Positions 27,165 through 36,173 of a stretch of 64,000 nucleotides of DNA are shown here, piece after piece. Each line of letters begins with the position of its first letter. Positions within the stretch are counted from its first letter, which is position 1. Source of the stretch: Pseudomonas protegens CHA0 (GTDB lineage: Bacteria; Pseudomonadota; Gammaproteobacteria; Pseudomonadales; Pseudomonadaceae); assembly GCF_000397205.1 (NCBI RefSeq), contig NC_021237.1, positions 6,455,001-6,519,000 on the forward strand, written 5' to 3'. The translations under genes were made by a program, and so were the position numbers. Under the pieces are notes generated by a model. That model was not told where the DNA came from, searched no databases, and worked only from the letters and a program-made list of their open reading frames with translations.

Positions 27165-28220
27165 TTACTGGATGTCTTCGGGCTTGACGATCACCCAGTT
27201 CTTGTCGGCAGTCACCGGCAACCCTTCCTTGGCCTGGGCCGCGGCGTGCTTGGCGATCATGCCGTTGAGCTGGGTCATGTACTTGTCCTTGCGGTTGATC
27301 CACAGGTGGATGCCGCCCTTGGCCACGTCAACATCGTGGAACAGCATGTAGCCGTCGCTGGTGGGGGTGTCGCCGCCCACCAGCACCGGTTTCTTCCACT
27401 CGTCGATGTAGGTCAGGATCGCCGCATGCTTGCCCGCCATCCAGGTGGCCGGGGTCCACAGGTAGGGGGTCAGTTCAAGGCCGAGGTTGGCCTTCTCGTC
27501 ATATTTGCCTTCGCTGATCTGCTTGCGCGCGGTGGTCAGGGCGCCAGTCTTGCGATCCTTGAGCAGGGTGGTCACGCCGATGACGTTCTGCGGCTTGACG
27601 TTGTAGCCGTACTTGGGATCGGCGGCGACCATGCGCACCAGCTCTTCTGAGGCGGCGGTCATCACATAGACCTCGATACCGTTCTCCATCAGCTTGTTGT
27701 ACAGCTCGGCCTGGCCGGTGAAGACCTTGGGCGGGTTGACCTCGATGGTCTTGACCACATCACCGTCGTAATAGGTGCTCGGCACCGGCTTGCCGGAAGC
27801 CATCAGCTCATCGACATAGCCCTTGAGCTCCTTGAGGGTAAAGCCGGAGAACACCTGGGCGACCCAGGGGTAGCAGACCATGTCGTCGATTTCACAGAGG
27901 CGGTAGTAGTAGCTGAACAGGCTTTCCTTGTGCTCGGCGGTGTCCTTGAACGGGATCAGCTTGAGCGACGGGTCAAGCGTGTCGCGGGTAATCAGGCCCT
28001 TGTTTTCCATGAAGGGCAGCAGGGATTCTTCCAGGTCGTAGCGGTAACTGGTGTTGTCCATGTCGAACACCGCGTAGTTACCCTTGTTGGCATTGGCCGC
28101 GATCATCGCGTCCAGCTGCTTGGCCTGTTCCGCGGGCCAGTGCTTCAACTCGGTGGCCAGGGCCTGGCCGGCGAGGCCCAGGCAGAGTGCGACTGCGAGC
28201 AATTTCGGAGCGAGTTTCAT
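27165..28220 (-). CDS. pchP: Periplasmic HAD-type phosphorylcholine phosphatase (PchP-like)
   Basis: 351 aa. A signal peptide (MKLAPKLLAVALCLGLAGQALA) directs export. HAD motif I is DMDNTSYRYDLEESL, motif II threonine is in YVMTAASEE, and motif IV region is GGDTPTSDGYMLF. The length and the DMDNT motif match the P. aeruginosa phosphorylcholine phosphatase, which releases choline from phosphorylcholine. The sequence cannot prove the choline specificity. It is divergent from tcyP. Confidence 0.82.
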   Translation of the reverse strand: MKLAPKLLAVALCLGLAGQALATELKHWPAEQAKQLDAMIAANANKGNYAVFDMDNTSYRYDLEESLLPFMENKGLITRDTLDPSLKLIPFKDTAEHKESLFSYYYRLCEIDDMVCYPWVAQVFSGFTLKELKGYVDELMASGKPVPSTYYDGDVVKTIEVNPPKVFTGQAELYNKLMENGIEVYVMTAASEELVRMVAADPKYGYNVKPQNVIGVTTLLKDRKTGALTTARKQISEGKYDEKANLGLELTPYLWTPATWMAGKHAAILTYIDEWKKPVLVGGDTPTSDGYMLFHDVDVAKGGIHLWINRKDKYMTQLNGMIAKHAAAQAKEGLPVTADKNWVIVKPEDIQ

Positions 28221-28462
28221 CGGCGGTTTTCTCCCTGAGTGAAAGCCTTCGACGCTAACAAATCCCTGTGACAGTTCTCGTCTCCACGCGACCGCTTGCG
28301 TCCCGTAAGCGCCAGCGACATGCGCCTGAACGTCAATCGCTTATTCCAAAAACGACAGTTGCCATGCGATATCGTTATTAATTCAATAGATTTCAAGCTG
28401 TTAGGCTTGCCGGTTCGCAATCGCCCTGAGCCGCGATTGGCACAAGCCTTATCGGAGCCCCA

Positions 28463-29854
28463 ATGAATCTGCCGCTGTTCCTCAACCTGCTGGTGTTCCT
28501 GGCCTTGCTGCTGGGCCTGGCACAAACCCGCCATACCACCTGGAGCCTGGCCAAGAAAGTCCTGCTGGCCCTGGTGCTGGGCGTGGTCTTCGGCATCGCC
28601 CTGCACAGCCTCTACGGCGCCGGCAACCCGGTGCTCAAGGCCTCCATCGCCTGGTTCGACCTGGTGGGCAACGGCTACGTGCAATTGCTGCAGATGATCG
28701 TCATCCCCCTGGTGTTCGCCTCGATCCTCAGCGCCGTGGCCCGCCTGCACAATGCTTCGTCCCTGGGCAAGATCAGCTTCCTGACCATCGGCACCCTGCT
28801 GTTCACCACCGCCATCGCCGCGCTGGTGGGCATCGGCCTGACCAACCTGTTCGGCCTGACCGCCGAAGGGCTAGTGGCCGGCACCCAGGAAATGGCCCGC
28901 CTGCAAGTGATCCAGAGCGATTACGCAGGCAAGGTGGCCGACCTCAACGTGCCGCAGCTGCTGCTGTCGTTCATCCCGCAGAACCCCTTCGCCGACCTGG
29001 CCCGGGCCAAGCCGACCTCGATCATCAGCGTGGTGATCTTCGCCGCCTTCCTCGGCGTCGCGGCGCTGCAGCTGCTCAAGGACGATGCCGACAAGGGCCA
29101 GAAAGTGCTCAACGCCATCGACACCCTGCAAGCCTGGGTGATGCGCCTGGTGCGCCTGGTGATGAAGCTCACGCCCTACGGTGTGCTGGCGCTGATGACC
29201 AAGGTGGTGGCCGGTTCCAACCTGCAGGACATCATCAAGCTGGGCAGTTTCGTGGTGGTGTCCTATATCGGCCTGGGGCTGATGTTCGTGGTCCACGGCC
29301 TGCTGGTGGCACTGGCCGGGATCAACCCGCTGCGCTTCTTCCGCAAGGTTTGGCCAGTGCTGACCTTCGCCTTCACCAGCCGCTCCAGCGCCGCCAGCAT
29401 TCCCCTGAGCATCGAGGCCCAGACCCGGCGCCTGGGCATTCCCCAGTCCATCGCAAGCTTTGCCGCCTCGTTCGGCGCCACCATCGGCCAGAACGGCTGC
29501 GCCGGCCTGTACCCGGCCATGCTGGCGGTGATGGTTGCCCCGACCGTGGGCATCAACCCGCTGGACCCGCTGTGGATCGCCACCCTGGTGGCCATCGTCA
29601 CCCTGAGTTCCGCCGGCGTTGCAGGCGTGGGCGGCGGCGCAACCTTCGCCGCGCTGATCGTGCTGCCGGCCATGGGCCTGCCGGTGTCTCTGGTGGCGCT
29701 GCTGATTTCCGTGGAGCCGCTGATCGACATGGGCCGCACCGCGCTCAACGTCAGCGGTTCGATGACCGCAGGCGCGATCACCAGCCAGGTGATGCAGCAG
29801 ACCGACAAGGCGCTGCTGGACGCCGATGAGCACGAAGAACTGGCTCAGGCCTGA
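28463..29854 (+). CDS. tcyP: L-cystine:cation symporter TcyP (YdjN)
   Basis: 463 aa, dicarboxylate/amino acid:cation symporter family. The C-terminal block [20 protein letters not shown] ... [20 protein letters not shown] ... [20 protein letters not shown] is characteristic of the TcyP/YdjN branch, which takes up cystine and S-sulfocysteine. It is monocistronic and divergent from pchP across 242 bp containing an A+T-rich stretch (28320-28395) where control by CysB would be expected from family knowledge. A degraded REP unit follows. Confidence 0.9.
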   Translation: MNLPLFLNLLVFLALLLGLAQTRHTTWSLAKKVLLALVLGVVFGIALHSLYGAGNPVLKASIAWFDLVGNGYVQLLQMIVIPLVFASILSAVARLHNASSLGKISFLTIGTLLFTTAIAALVGIGLTNLFGLTAEGLVAGTQEMARLQVIQSDYAGKVADLNVPQLLLSFIPQNPFADLARAKPTSIISVVIFAAFLGVAALQLLKDDADKGQKVLNAIDTLQAWVMRLVRLVMKLTPYGVLALMTKVVAGSNLQDIIKLGSFVVVSYIGLGLMFVVHGLLVALAGINPLRFFRKVWPVLTFAFTSRSSAASIPLSIEAQTRRLGIPQSIASFAASFGATIGQNGCAGLYPAMLAVMVAPTVGINPLDPLWIATLVAIVTLSSAGVAGVGGGATFAALIVLPAMGLPVSLVALLISVEPLIDMGRTALNVSGSMTAGAITSQVMQQTDKALLDADEHEELAQA

Positions 29855-29865
29855 TTGATCTCTTC

Positions 29866-29906
29866 GCCGGCCCGCCGGTTCCTTCGGGAGCCCGGCTGGC
29901 TGGCGG
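29866..29906. repeat. Degraded REP unit between tcyP and folA
   Basis: TCTTCGCCGGCCCGCCGGTT and the following GGAGCCCGGCTGGCTGGCGG resemble a decayed REP pair in the convergent gap. Confidence 0.5.
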
Positions 29907-29911
29907 AGCGC

Positions 29912-30424
29912 TCAGCGCTTCTCCCACACCTCGAAGCTGTACGCCGGCTTGTCCCCTTCCGCCGGGTTCGGCACCTCTGACACCCGCTTCCACTGTTGCT
30001 CATCGAATTCCGGAAACCAGGCATCGCCTTCCGGGCTCAAGGCTACCCGCGTCAGGTACAGGCGATCTGCCTGCTCCAGCCCCTGGCTGTAAAGCTGTGC
30101 GCCACCGATCAGCATCAGCTCGCTGGCGCCCTGCTCCAGTGCCCACTCCTCGGCCCGGGCCACTGCCGCCTCCAGGGAGGGGTAGACCTCGGCACCTTCG
30201 AGCACCAGGCCGGTCTGACGACTGACCACGATATTCAACCGCCCCGGCAACGGCCGGCCGAGAGAGTCCCAGGTCTTGCGCCCCATGATGATGGGCTTGC
30301 CCAGGGTGGTGGCCTTGAAGAATTTGAAATCCCCCGGCAAATGCCAGGGCATGCTGTTGTCGACGCCGATCACGCGGTTTTGTGCAAGGGCCGCGATCAG
30401 GCTGAGAGGGAGAGATTTTTTCAT
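29912..30424 (-). CDS. folA: Dihydrofolate reductase FolA
   Basis: 170 aa. The active-site stretch GVDNSMPWHLPGDFKFFKATT contains the catalytic Asp, and MGRKTWDSLGRPLPGR and MLIGGAQLYSQGL are the NADPH and fold signatures. It reduces dihydrofolate to tetrahydrofolate, regenerating what thyA (about 13 kb away) oxidises. It is divergent from the DUF2868 gene. Confidence 0.97.
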   Translation of the reverse strand: MKKSLPLSLIAALAQNRVIGVDNSMPWHLPGDFKFFKATTLGKPIIMGRKTWDSLGRPLPGRLNIVVSRQTGLVLEGAEVYPSLEAAVARAEEWALEQGASELMLIGGAQLYSQGLEQADRLYLTRVALSPEGDAWFPEFDEQQWKRVSEVPNPAEGDKPAYSFEVWEKR

Positions 30425-30520
30425 GCCGGCGAGGATACCAGAGGACCAGGACCTGGCAACGTACCCCGATCCGCGCTGCAGCAGTTATGCTCAGCGCACT
30501 TTTGAGCGATGGAATGACGC

Positions 30521-31900
30521 GTGACTGCACTGACTCCCCTGCAACGCCTGTGGCTGACCGAAACCGTGCGCCTGCGCGAGGAACACGCCGGCCCGCTGGA
30601 AGATCAGGAAGCCAATCGCCTGGCCCGCAACCAGGGCGGCGACCTGGCGACCCGGATCCAGAACCGCGCCCTGTGGCTGGCCCAGCGTGACGGCCTGCAC
30701 AGCGCCCTGCTGCACTGGCAGCAGGGCGCACGCCTGGCCCTGCTGGCGCTCTCGGTTCTGGCGGTGATCAGCGGTGCCGGCCTGGCCTTCAGCGCCCTGG
30801 GCAGCACCCAGCAACCGGTGAACGTGTTCTGGGCCCTGGGCAGCCTGCTGGGAATCAACCTGATCCTGCTGCTGAGCTGGCTGGCAGGCCTGCTGTTCGC
30901 CGGCGAGCACGGCGCCAGCCTGGGCCGCCTGTGGCTGTGGCTCAGCGAAAAATTCTCCCGCGATGCCAAGGCCGCGCAGTTGCCGCCGGCCCTGCTGCTG
31001 TTGCTGCAACGGCGCAAGCTCAACCGCTGGGCCCTGGGCAGCCTGATCAACGGCCTGTGGTGCCTGGCCCTGTTCAGCGCCGTGGTCATGTTGCTGTTGC
31101 TGCTGACCACCCACCGCTACAGTTTTGTCTGGGAAAGCACCCTGCTGGGCAGCGATGCCTTCGTGGCCATTACCAACACCTTGAGTGCCCTGCCCCGTGG
31201 CCTGGGCTTTGGCGCGCCGAGCGTGGCGAGCATTCAGGCCAGCACCCGGGATGTCTACAACACCGAACTGATCCGCCAGTCCTGGGCCATCTGGCTGGTG
31301 GTGCTGGTGGTGATCTACGGCGTGCTGCCGCGCCTGCTGCTGATGCTGTTCTGCCGCTGGCGCTGGAAACACGGGCAGGCGCGCCTGCAACTGGACCTCA
31401 ACCTGCCGGGCTACGCCCAATTGCGTGAGCGCCTGATGCCCAGCAGCGAGCGCCTGGGGGTCAACGATGCGGCCCCCGAGCAGTTGCACCGGGTCGAAGG
31501 CGGCGTCAGTGCCCAGGACAGCAGCGGCGCCCTGCTGGTGGCCATCGAACTGGACAACCAGCGCCCCTGGCCGCCGCAACTGCCGGAGAGCGTCAAGGAC
31601 GCCGGCATCCTCGACAGTCGCGAGTCGCGCAGCCGCCTGCTGGAGCAGATGAGCCGTTTCCCCCCGGCGCGTCTGGTGATCGCCTGCGACCCGCGGCGCT
31701 CGCCGGACCGCGGCAGCCTGGGGCTGATCGCCGAACTGACGCGCAACGCCAGCGCCACCCGGGTCTGGCTGCTGCAAGCCCCGCCCGGCCAGGCCCTGGA
31801 CGCCGATCGCCTGGGCGACTGGCACAGCGCCCTGCACCAGCTGCAGTTGCCCTTCGCCGATTGCGCCCCCCTCGACTGGCTGGAGAACGGTCATGACTGA
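30521..31900 (+). CDS. DUF2868 membrane protein, partner of the DUF3482 GTPase
   Basis: 459 aa from a GTG at 30521, preceded by GGA. Four hydrophobic segments are visible at about residues 76-95, 104-127, 175-200 and 256-283, with a Lys/Arg-rich loop between. The C-terminal about 170 residues are soluble, with a Rossmann-like alternation (LLVAIELDNQ, LVIACDPRRSPDRGSLGLI). The family has no established function. The downstream GTPase gene overlaps it by 8 bp (ATGACTGA), so the two almost certainly act together. Confidence 0.75.
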   Translation: MTALTPLQRLWLTETVRLREEHAGPLEDQEANRLARNQGGDLATRIQNRALWLAQRDGLHSALLHWQQGARLALLALSVLAVISGAGLAFSALGSTQQPVNVFWALGSLLGINLILLLSWLAGLLFAGEHGASLGRLWLWLSEKFSRDAKAAQLPPALLLLLQRRKLNRWALGSLINGLWCLALFSAVVMLLLLLTTHRYSFVWESTLLGSDAFVAITNTLSALPRGLGFGAPSVASIQASTRDVYNTELIRQSWAIWLVVLVVIYGVLPRLLLMLFCRWRWKHGQARLQLDLNLPGYAQLRERLMPSSERLGVNDAAPEQLHRVEGGVSAQDSSGALLVAIELDNQRPWPPQLPESVKDAGILDSRESRSRLLEQMSRFPPARLVIACDPRRSPDRGSLGLIAELTRNASATRVWLLQAPPGQALDADRLGDWHSALHQLQLPFADCAPLDWLENGHD

Positions 31901-33278
31901 TACCCGCCACAAGCCACTGAAACTCGCCGTGGTCGGCCACACCAACGTCGGCAAGACCTCGCTGCTGCGCACCCTGACCCGGGACGTGGGTTTTGGCGAG
32001 GTTTCCCATCGCCCCAGCACCACCCGGCACGTGGAAGGCGCCCGCCTTTCGGTGGATGGCCAACCCCTGCTGGAGCTCTACGACACCCCCGGCCTGGAAG
32101 ATGCCATCGCCCTGCTGGATTACCTGGAGCGCCTGGAGCGCCCGGGCGAACGCCTGGACGGCCCGGCGCGGATGGCGCGGTTTCTCGACGGTAGCGAGGC
32201 TCGCCAGCGCTTCGAACAGGAAGCCAAGGTCCTGCGCCAGCTGCTGGCCTCGGACGCCGGCCTGTATGTGATCGACGCCCGCGAGCCGGTGCTGGCCAAG
32301 TATCGCGATGAGCTTGAAGTGCTCACCGGTTGCGGCAAGCCGCTGCTGCCAGTGCTGAATTTCGTCAGCAGCGCCGACCAGCGCGAAGGCGACTGGCGCG
32401 ATGCCCTGGCCCGCCTGGGGCTGCACGCCCTGGTGCGCTTCGACAGCGTGGCGCCACCGGAGGACGGCGAACGGCGCCTGTATGAAAGCCTGGCGCTGCT
32501 GCTGGAGCACGCACGCCCGGCCCTGCAACGCTTGATCGACGACCAAGAGGCCCAGCGCCTGGCCCGCCAGCACAGCGCAGCGCGGCTGATTGCCGAGCTG
32601 CTGGTGGACTGCGCCGCCTGCCGCCGCAGCGTAGCCAGCGACGCCCAACAGGAACAACAGGCCATAGGCGAACTGCGCCAGGCCATCCGCCAGCGCGAGC
32701 AGCGCTGCGTCGAGGCCTTGCTCAAGCTCTACGCCTTCCGCCCCGAGGACGCGTCGGCCAGCGACCTGCCGCTACTGGACGGGCGCTGGGGCGACGACCT
32801 GTTCAACCCGGAAACCCTCAAGCAACTGGGGGTGCGGGTGGGCAGCGGCATCGCCGCCGGAGCCGCGGCCGGCGCAGGGGTGGATTTGCTGGTGGGTGGT
32901 TTGACCCTGGGGGCCGCGGCGCTGGCCGGGGCTATTGCCGGCGGCGCCCTGCAGACCGCCCGCAGCTACGGCAGCCGCCTGCTGGGCAAACTCAAGGGCC
33001 AGCGCGAGCTGACCGTGGACGACAGCGTGCTGCGCCTGCTGGCCCTGCGTCAGCGCCAGCTGGTACAGGCCCTGAACCTGCGCGGGCATGCGGCCATGGA
33101 CAGCATTCGCCTGGCCACGCCGGAGGACAAGAGCTGGCGCGAGGGCAAGTTGCCGGAAGCCCTGAGCAAGGCCCGGGCGCACCCGCAGTGGTCATCGCTC
33201 AATCCGCAAAAACGCCTGAGCCAGGCCGAGCGCCAGGAGCAGATCGAGGCGCTGGCTGAGACGTTGCTGGTGTCTTAG
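31893..33278 (+). CDS. DUF3482 Era-like GTPase
   Basis: 461 aa. The N-terminal G domain has P-loop VVGHTNVGKTSLLRTLTRD, switch-region threonines STTRHVEG, G3 YDTPGLED and a G4-like LNFVSS in place of NKxD. A central helical region follows, then a Gly/Ala-rich hydrophobic stretch at about residues 316-350 (GSGIAAGAAAGAGVDLLVGG onward) able to insert in or bridge membranes. The YDTPG G3 and soluble G domain suggest a membrane-remodelling or regulatory GTPase working with the upstream DUF2868 protein. Function unknown. Confidence 0.8.
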   Translation: MTDTRHKPLKLAVVGHTNVGKTSLLRTLTRDVGFGEVSHRPSTTRHVEGARLSVDGQPLLELYDTPGLEDAIALLDYLERLERPGERLDGPARMARFLDGSEARQRFEQEAKVLRQLLASDAGLYVIDAREPVLAKYRDELEVLTGCGKPLLPVLNFVSSADQREGDWRDALARLGLHALVRFDSVAPPEDGERRLYESLALLLEHARPALQRLIDDQEAQRLARQHSAARLIAELLVDCAACRRSVASDAQQEQQAIGELRQAIRQREQRCVEALLKLYAFRPEDASASDLPLLDGRWGDDLFNPETLKQLGVRVGSGIAAGAAAGAGVDLLVGGLTLGAAALAGAIAGGALQTARSYGSRLLGKLKGQRELTVDDSVLRLLALRQRQLVQALNLRGHAAMDSIRLATPEDKSWREGKLPEALSKARAHPQWSSLNPQKRLSQAERQEQIEALAETLLVS

Positions 33279-33281
33279 ATC

Positions 33282-33340
33282 GCCTTCGCCGGCAAACCGG
33301 CTCCTGCAAGCCCTGTAGGAGCCGGCTTGCCGGCGAAAGG
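33282..33340. repeat. REP palindrome pair in a convergent gap
   Basis: CCTTCGCCGGCAAACCGGCT-CCTGCA (33283 on) and TGTAGGAGCCGGCTTGCCGG-CGAAAGG (ending 33340) form a near-perfect inverted pair between the convergent GTPase and HD-domain genes. Confidence 0.9.
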
Positions 33341-33344
33341 GCCC

Positions 33345-33899
33345 TCAGGCCAATACAGCCAGCGCCTTGTCCTTGAGCACCTGCAAATCCATCACCGGCA
33401 CCCACATTTCCTTGGCCTGCTCGTCCCAGTGGCGCATGCGCAAACTCACCGCCCATAACGGGTCGAGTTCGAAGGCTGCCGCCTCTGCCGCGCTCATCAC
33501 CCCACCCTGGTATTCCAGGGTGCGCCGGCTGGCTTCGCTCAGCCGCTGGTAATAACCGGGGTCCTTGAAGGTCAGGTAGCGCTTGGCCTGGACGTGGTAT
33601 TCCACCAGCCGCACCAGGCGTTCGCTGAAACCCGCCCGGCGCAGGTAGTCCGCCCCCAGGCGCTCATGGCTGACCACGCCGAAGCCGCCCATGTTCTCGG
33701 CATCCTGCTGGCAGATATGCCCGATATCGTGGAAGAACGCCGCCAGCACCACCTCGTCGTCATAACCTTCCGCCAGGGCCAACTGCGCGGCCTGGGACAT
33801 GTGCTCGATCTGCGACACCGGCTCGCCGATGTAGTCGCAGTCGCCGAAACGCTCGTACAGGCCGAAGACCTCGTCGACCACCTGCTGTCGCCGCTCCAT
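33345..33899 (-). CDS. PhnZ-like HD-domain mixed-valent di-iron oxygenase (phosphonate C-P cleavage)
   Basis: 184 aa from the ATG at 33899 (TGATG overlap with the FAD gene). The residues known from PhnZ are all present, shifted by one or two positions: Y23 and E26 (lid), H33, H57-D58, H61, H78, H102, K106, R156 and D159. PhnZ splits 1-hydroxy-2-aminoethylphosphonate into glycine and phosphate; the TmpB relative acts on the trimethylated analogue. The gene sits with an aminoethylphosphonate-type ABC importer and an FAD oxidoreductase. No 2OG-dependent hydroxylase (PhnY*/TmpA) is nearby, so the source of a hydroxylated substrate is unclear. Confidence 0.88.
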   Translation of the reverse strand: MERRQQVVDEVFGLYERFGDCDYIGEPVSQIEHMSQAAQLALAEGYDDEVVLAAFFHDIGHICQQDAENMGGFGVVSHERLGADYLRRAGFSERLVRLVEYHVQAKRYLTFKDPGYYQRLSEASRRTLEYQGGVMSAAEAAAFELDPLWAVSLRMRHWDEQAKEMWVPVMDLQVLKDKALAVLA

Positions 33900-35032
33900 C
33901 ACGCTTCCTCCAGCAGTCGGGCGATATTGCCCTCGGCCATGGCCGGGCCAACGCTCATACCGACCCCGGTGTGCATCAGGGCCACATGGACCCCGGGGGC
34001 CGCCTCCAGGAAGGAGAACGGTGCCGGGCCGCGAGCGCCGTAGACACCCTGCCAGCGCTCCACCACCCGGACCCTGCAACCCAGGGTCTGCTCGGCCAGT
34101 TCGAGCAGCCAGTTGTCCACCTGTTCAGCATTGAACGGTGAAGGATCGCTACCGTAATCGTGGGAATCACCGATGATCAGCTCACCGTAGGGAGTCGGGC
34201 TGATCAACAGGTGGATACCATGCTCGTGCAGATGGGGCGCCTCGCGCAGAATCTGCGCTTGCACCGCGGCGGCTTCCGGTAGGTCGGCGAAGGCCCCGTA
34301 GTGCACGCAACTCAGACCGGTCAGCAGGGCATGTTGCAGGTTGAGATTGGCCTCGGGCCGCGCCCGGAGCATCTGCAAGCGGCAGATCTGCGGCTGCAAG
34401 GCAGCGATCTGATCCGCCAGCAGGGCCTGATAATCGTGCCCCGAACACAGCACGATCCGCGGCGCGTGGAAGTTGCCGGCGGTGCTGCGCAACTGGCCCG
34501 GCTGGATATCCCGCACCAGGGTCGAGAAGTGAAACTGCACCCCCAGGTCCCGGCGCAGGTAGTCGATCAACTGCGGGATCGCTTCACGGGAATACAGCTG
34601 CTGGTCGTCCAGGCCGTGCAAGGCCGCCCGGTGATGGCGGAACTGGCCGCCGTACAGATCATTCAGCGCCGCGCCCTGGAGCAGCTCGACGCGGTAGCCG
34701 TGCTCCAGCGCACGCCCGGCGCAGAAGGCTTCGAGCAACTGCTCCTCGGCTTCACTGCGGGCGAACAGGAAAGAGCCGTTGCGCTTGAGTTGCAGGCCCG
34801 CCAACTGTTGCCAGTCGGCCCAGATCTCGCGGCTGGCCCTGGCCAGCTCCAGCATGGTGCCCGGCGGCTGGCCGGTGACCAGGGCCTGGCCGAAGTTGCG
34901 CACCGAAGCGCCCAGGGGCGTGGCGCTGCGCTCGAAAACGTGCACCCGCAGACCGCGTTTGGCGGCGGCATAGGCATGGGACAGGCCCAGGATGCCGGCG
35001 CCGACGATCAGCAGATCGCTGTGATTGGTCAT
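33899..35032 (-). CDS. FAD-dependent oxidoreductase of a phosphonate cluster (TIGR03364-type)
   Basis: 377 aa, DAO-fold. The N-terminal FAD motif is LLIVGAGILGLSHAYAAAKRG, followed by VRNFGQALVTGQPPG; the C-terminus has ALMHTGVGMSVGPAMAEG. Members of this group accompany phosphonate HD oxygenases and importers, and relatives oxidise the amine of (N-methyl) aminoethylphosphonates. That would yield phosphonoacetaldehyde, which does not fit directly with a PhnZ step. It overlaps the HD gene by 1 bp, so the two are translated together. A REP unit separates it from the binding-protein gene. Confidence 0.8.
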   Translation of the reverse strand: MTNHSDLLIVGAGILGLSHAYAAAKRGLRVHVFERSATPLGASVRNFGQALVTGQPPGTMLELARASREIWADWQQLAGLQLKRNGSFLFARSEAEEQLLEAFCAGRALEHGYRVELLQGAALNDLYGGQFRHHRAALHGLDDQQLYSREAIPQLIDYLRRDLGVQFHFSTLVRDIQPGQLRSTAGNFHAPRIVLCSGHDYQALLADQIAALQPQICRLQMLRARPEANLNLQHALLTGLSCVHYGAFADLPEAAAVQAQILREAPHLHEHGIHLLISPTPYGELIIGDSHDYGSDPSPFNAEQVDNWLLELAEQTLGCRVRVVERWQGVYGARGPAPFSFLEAAPGVHVALMHTGVGMSVGPAMAEGNIARLLEEA

Positions 35033-35054
35033 GAGTTGTTTCCTGGATGGGGAG

Positions 35055-35082
35055 CGCCTTCGCCGGCAAGCCGGCGAAGGCG
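35055..35082. repeat. Perfect REP palindrome upstream of the FAD gene
   Basis: CGCCTTCGCCGGC (35055-35067), AA, GCCGGCGAAGGCG (35070-35082): a perfect 13-bp stem in the 59-bp gap inside the phosphonate gene cluster. It could weaken read-through from the importer genes into the catabolic genes. Confidence 0.9.
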
Positions 35083-35091
35083 ATTGATCGG

Positions 35092-36117
35092 CTACTGCTT
35101 GGCAACCTTTTCCGACTTGCCGTCATAGCGCTTGCGCCATTCGGCGAGGATCTCGTCGCGGTTCTTCGAGGCCCAGGCAAAGTCGTTCTTGATCAGGCGC
35201 TGCTCGTAGTCGGCCGGCAGTTCGGTCTGCGGCTTGGCGATGCCCGGCTGGGCCAGCACGGCGAAGTTTTCCTTGTACAGCTCCATGGCCTCGGGGCTGG
35301 CGGAGAAGTCGGCGAGTTTCTTCGCCGCCTCTTCATGAGGCGTGCCCTTGATCACCGCGGTGGCTTCGATTTCCCAGCCCAGGCCTTCCTTCGGCAGGAC
35401 AATGTCCAGCGGCGCGCCCTGGCGCTTGAGCTGCACGGCCGGGTACTCGAAGGAGATGCCAATCGGGAATTCACCGGCGGCGGCCAGCTTGCAGGGCTTG
35501 GAACCGGAGTGGACGTACTGGCCGATGTTCTGGTGCAGCTCATCCATGTACTGCCAGCCCTGCTTCTCGCCGAAGGTCTGCAGCCAGGCGCTGACGTCGA
35601 GGAAGCCGGTGCCCGAGGAGGCCGGGTTGGGCATGACGATCTTGCCCTTGTACTCGGGCTTGGTCAGGTCCTGCCAGCTCACCGGCTTGGTCAGGCCCTG
35701 CTTTTCGGCCTCCACGGTGTTGAAGCAGATGGTGGCGGCCCAGACGTCCATGCCGACCCAGGCCGGTGGGTTGGCGGCGTCGCGGTAGTTCGGGCCGATC
35801 TTGCCCAGATCCTTGGGCGCATAGCTTTGCAGCATGCCCTGCTGGTCGAGGATCGCCAGGCTGGACGCGGCCAGGCCCCAGACCGCATCGGCCTGCGGGC
35901 GGGCTTTTTCCGCCAGCAGTTTGGCGGTGATGATCCCGGTGGAATCACGTACCCACTTGATCTCCACGTCCGGGTTGGCCTTTTCGAAGGCTTGCTTGTA
36001 GGACTTCAGTTGCTCGGCTTCAAGGGCCGTGTAGACCGTCAGCTCGGTTTTCGCAGCAAAGGCGTTCAGGCTGACAGCAGAGAGGACGGCAGCGGCAAGA
36101 GCCAGGGGCTTGAACAT
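35092..36117 (-). CDS. Aminoethylphosphonate-type ABC transporter substrate-binding protein
   Basis: 341 aa from the ATG at 36117, with a signal peptide (MFKPLALAAAVLSAVSLNAFA). It has the iron(III)/AEP-binding fold typical of this cluster: ELTVYTALEAEQLKSYKQAF, WVRDSTGIITAKLLAEKARP, and GTGFLDVSAWLQTFG. Periplasmic. The assignment to 2-aminoethylphosphonate rests on the combination with the fused permease, ATPase, FAD oxidoreductase and HD oxygenase. Related proteins bind Fe3+, so the ligand is inferred. Confidence 0.83.
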   Translation of the reverse strand: MFKPLALAAAVLSAVSLNAFAAKTELTVYTALEAEQLKSYKQAFEKANPDVEIKWVRDSTGIITAKLLAEKARPQADAVWGLAASSLAILDQQGMLQSYAPKDLGKIGPNYRDAANPPAWVGMDVWAATICFNTVEAEKQGLTKPVSWQDLTKPEYKGKIVMPNPASSGTGFLDVSAWLQTFGEKQGWQYMDELHQNIGQYVHSGSKPCKLAAAGEFPIGISFEYPAVQLKRQGAPLDIVLPKEGLGWEIEATAVIKGTPHEEAAKKLADFSASPEAMELYKENFAVLAQPGIAKPQTELPADYEQRLIKNDFAWASKNRDEILAEWRKRYDGKSEKVAKQ

Positions 36118-36173
36118 GGTGCGGTTCCTTAGTGAGTGCAGATCAGAGTGGGGGTGGGGGTGGGTGAAGCGCA

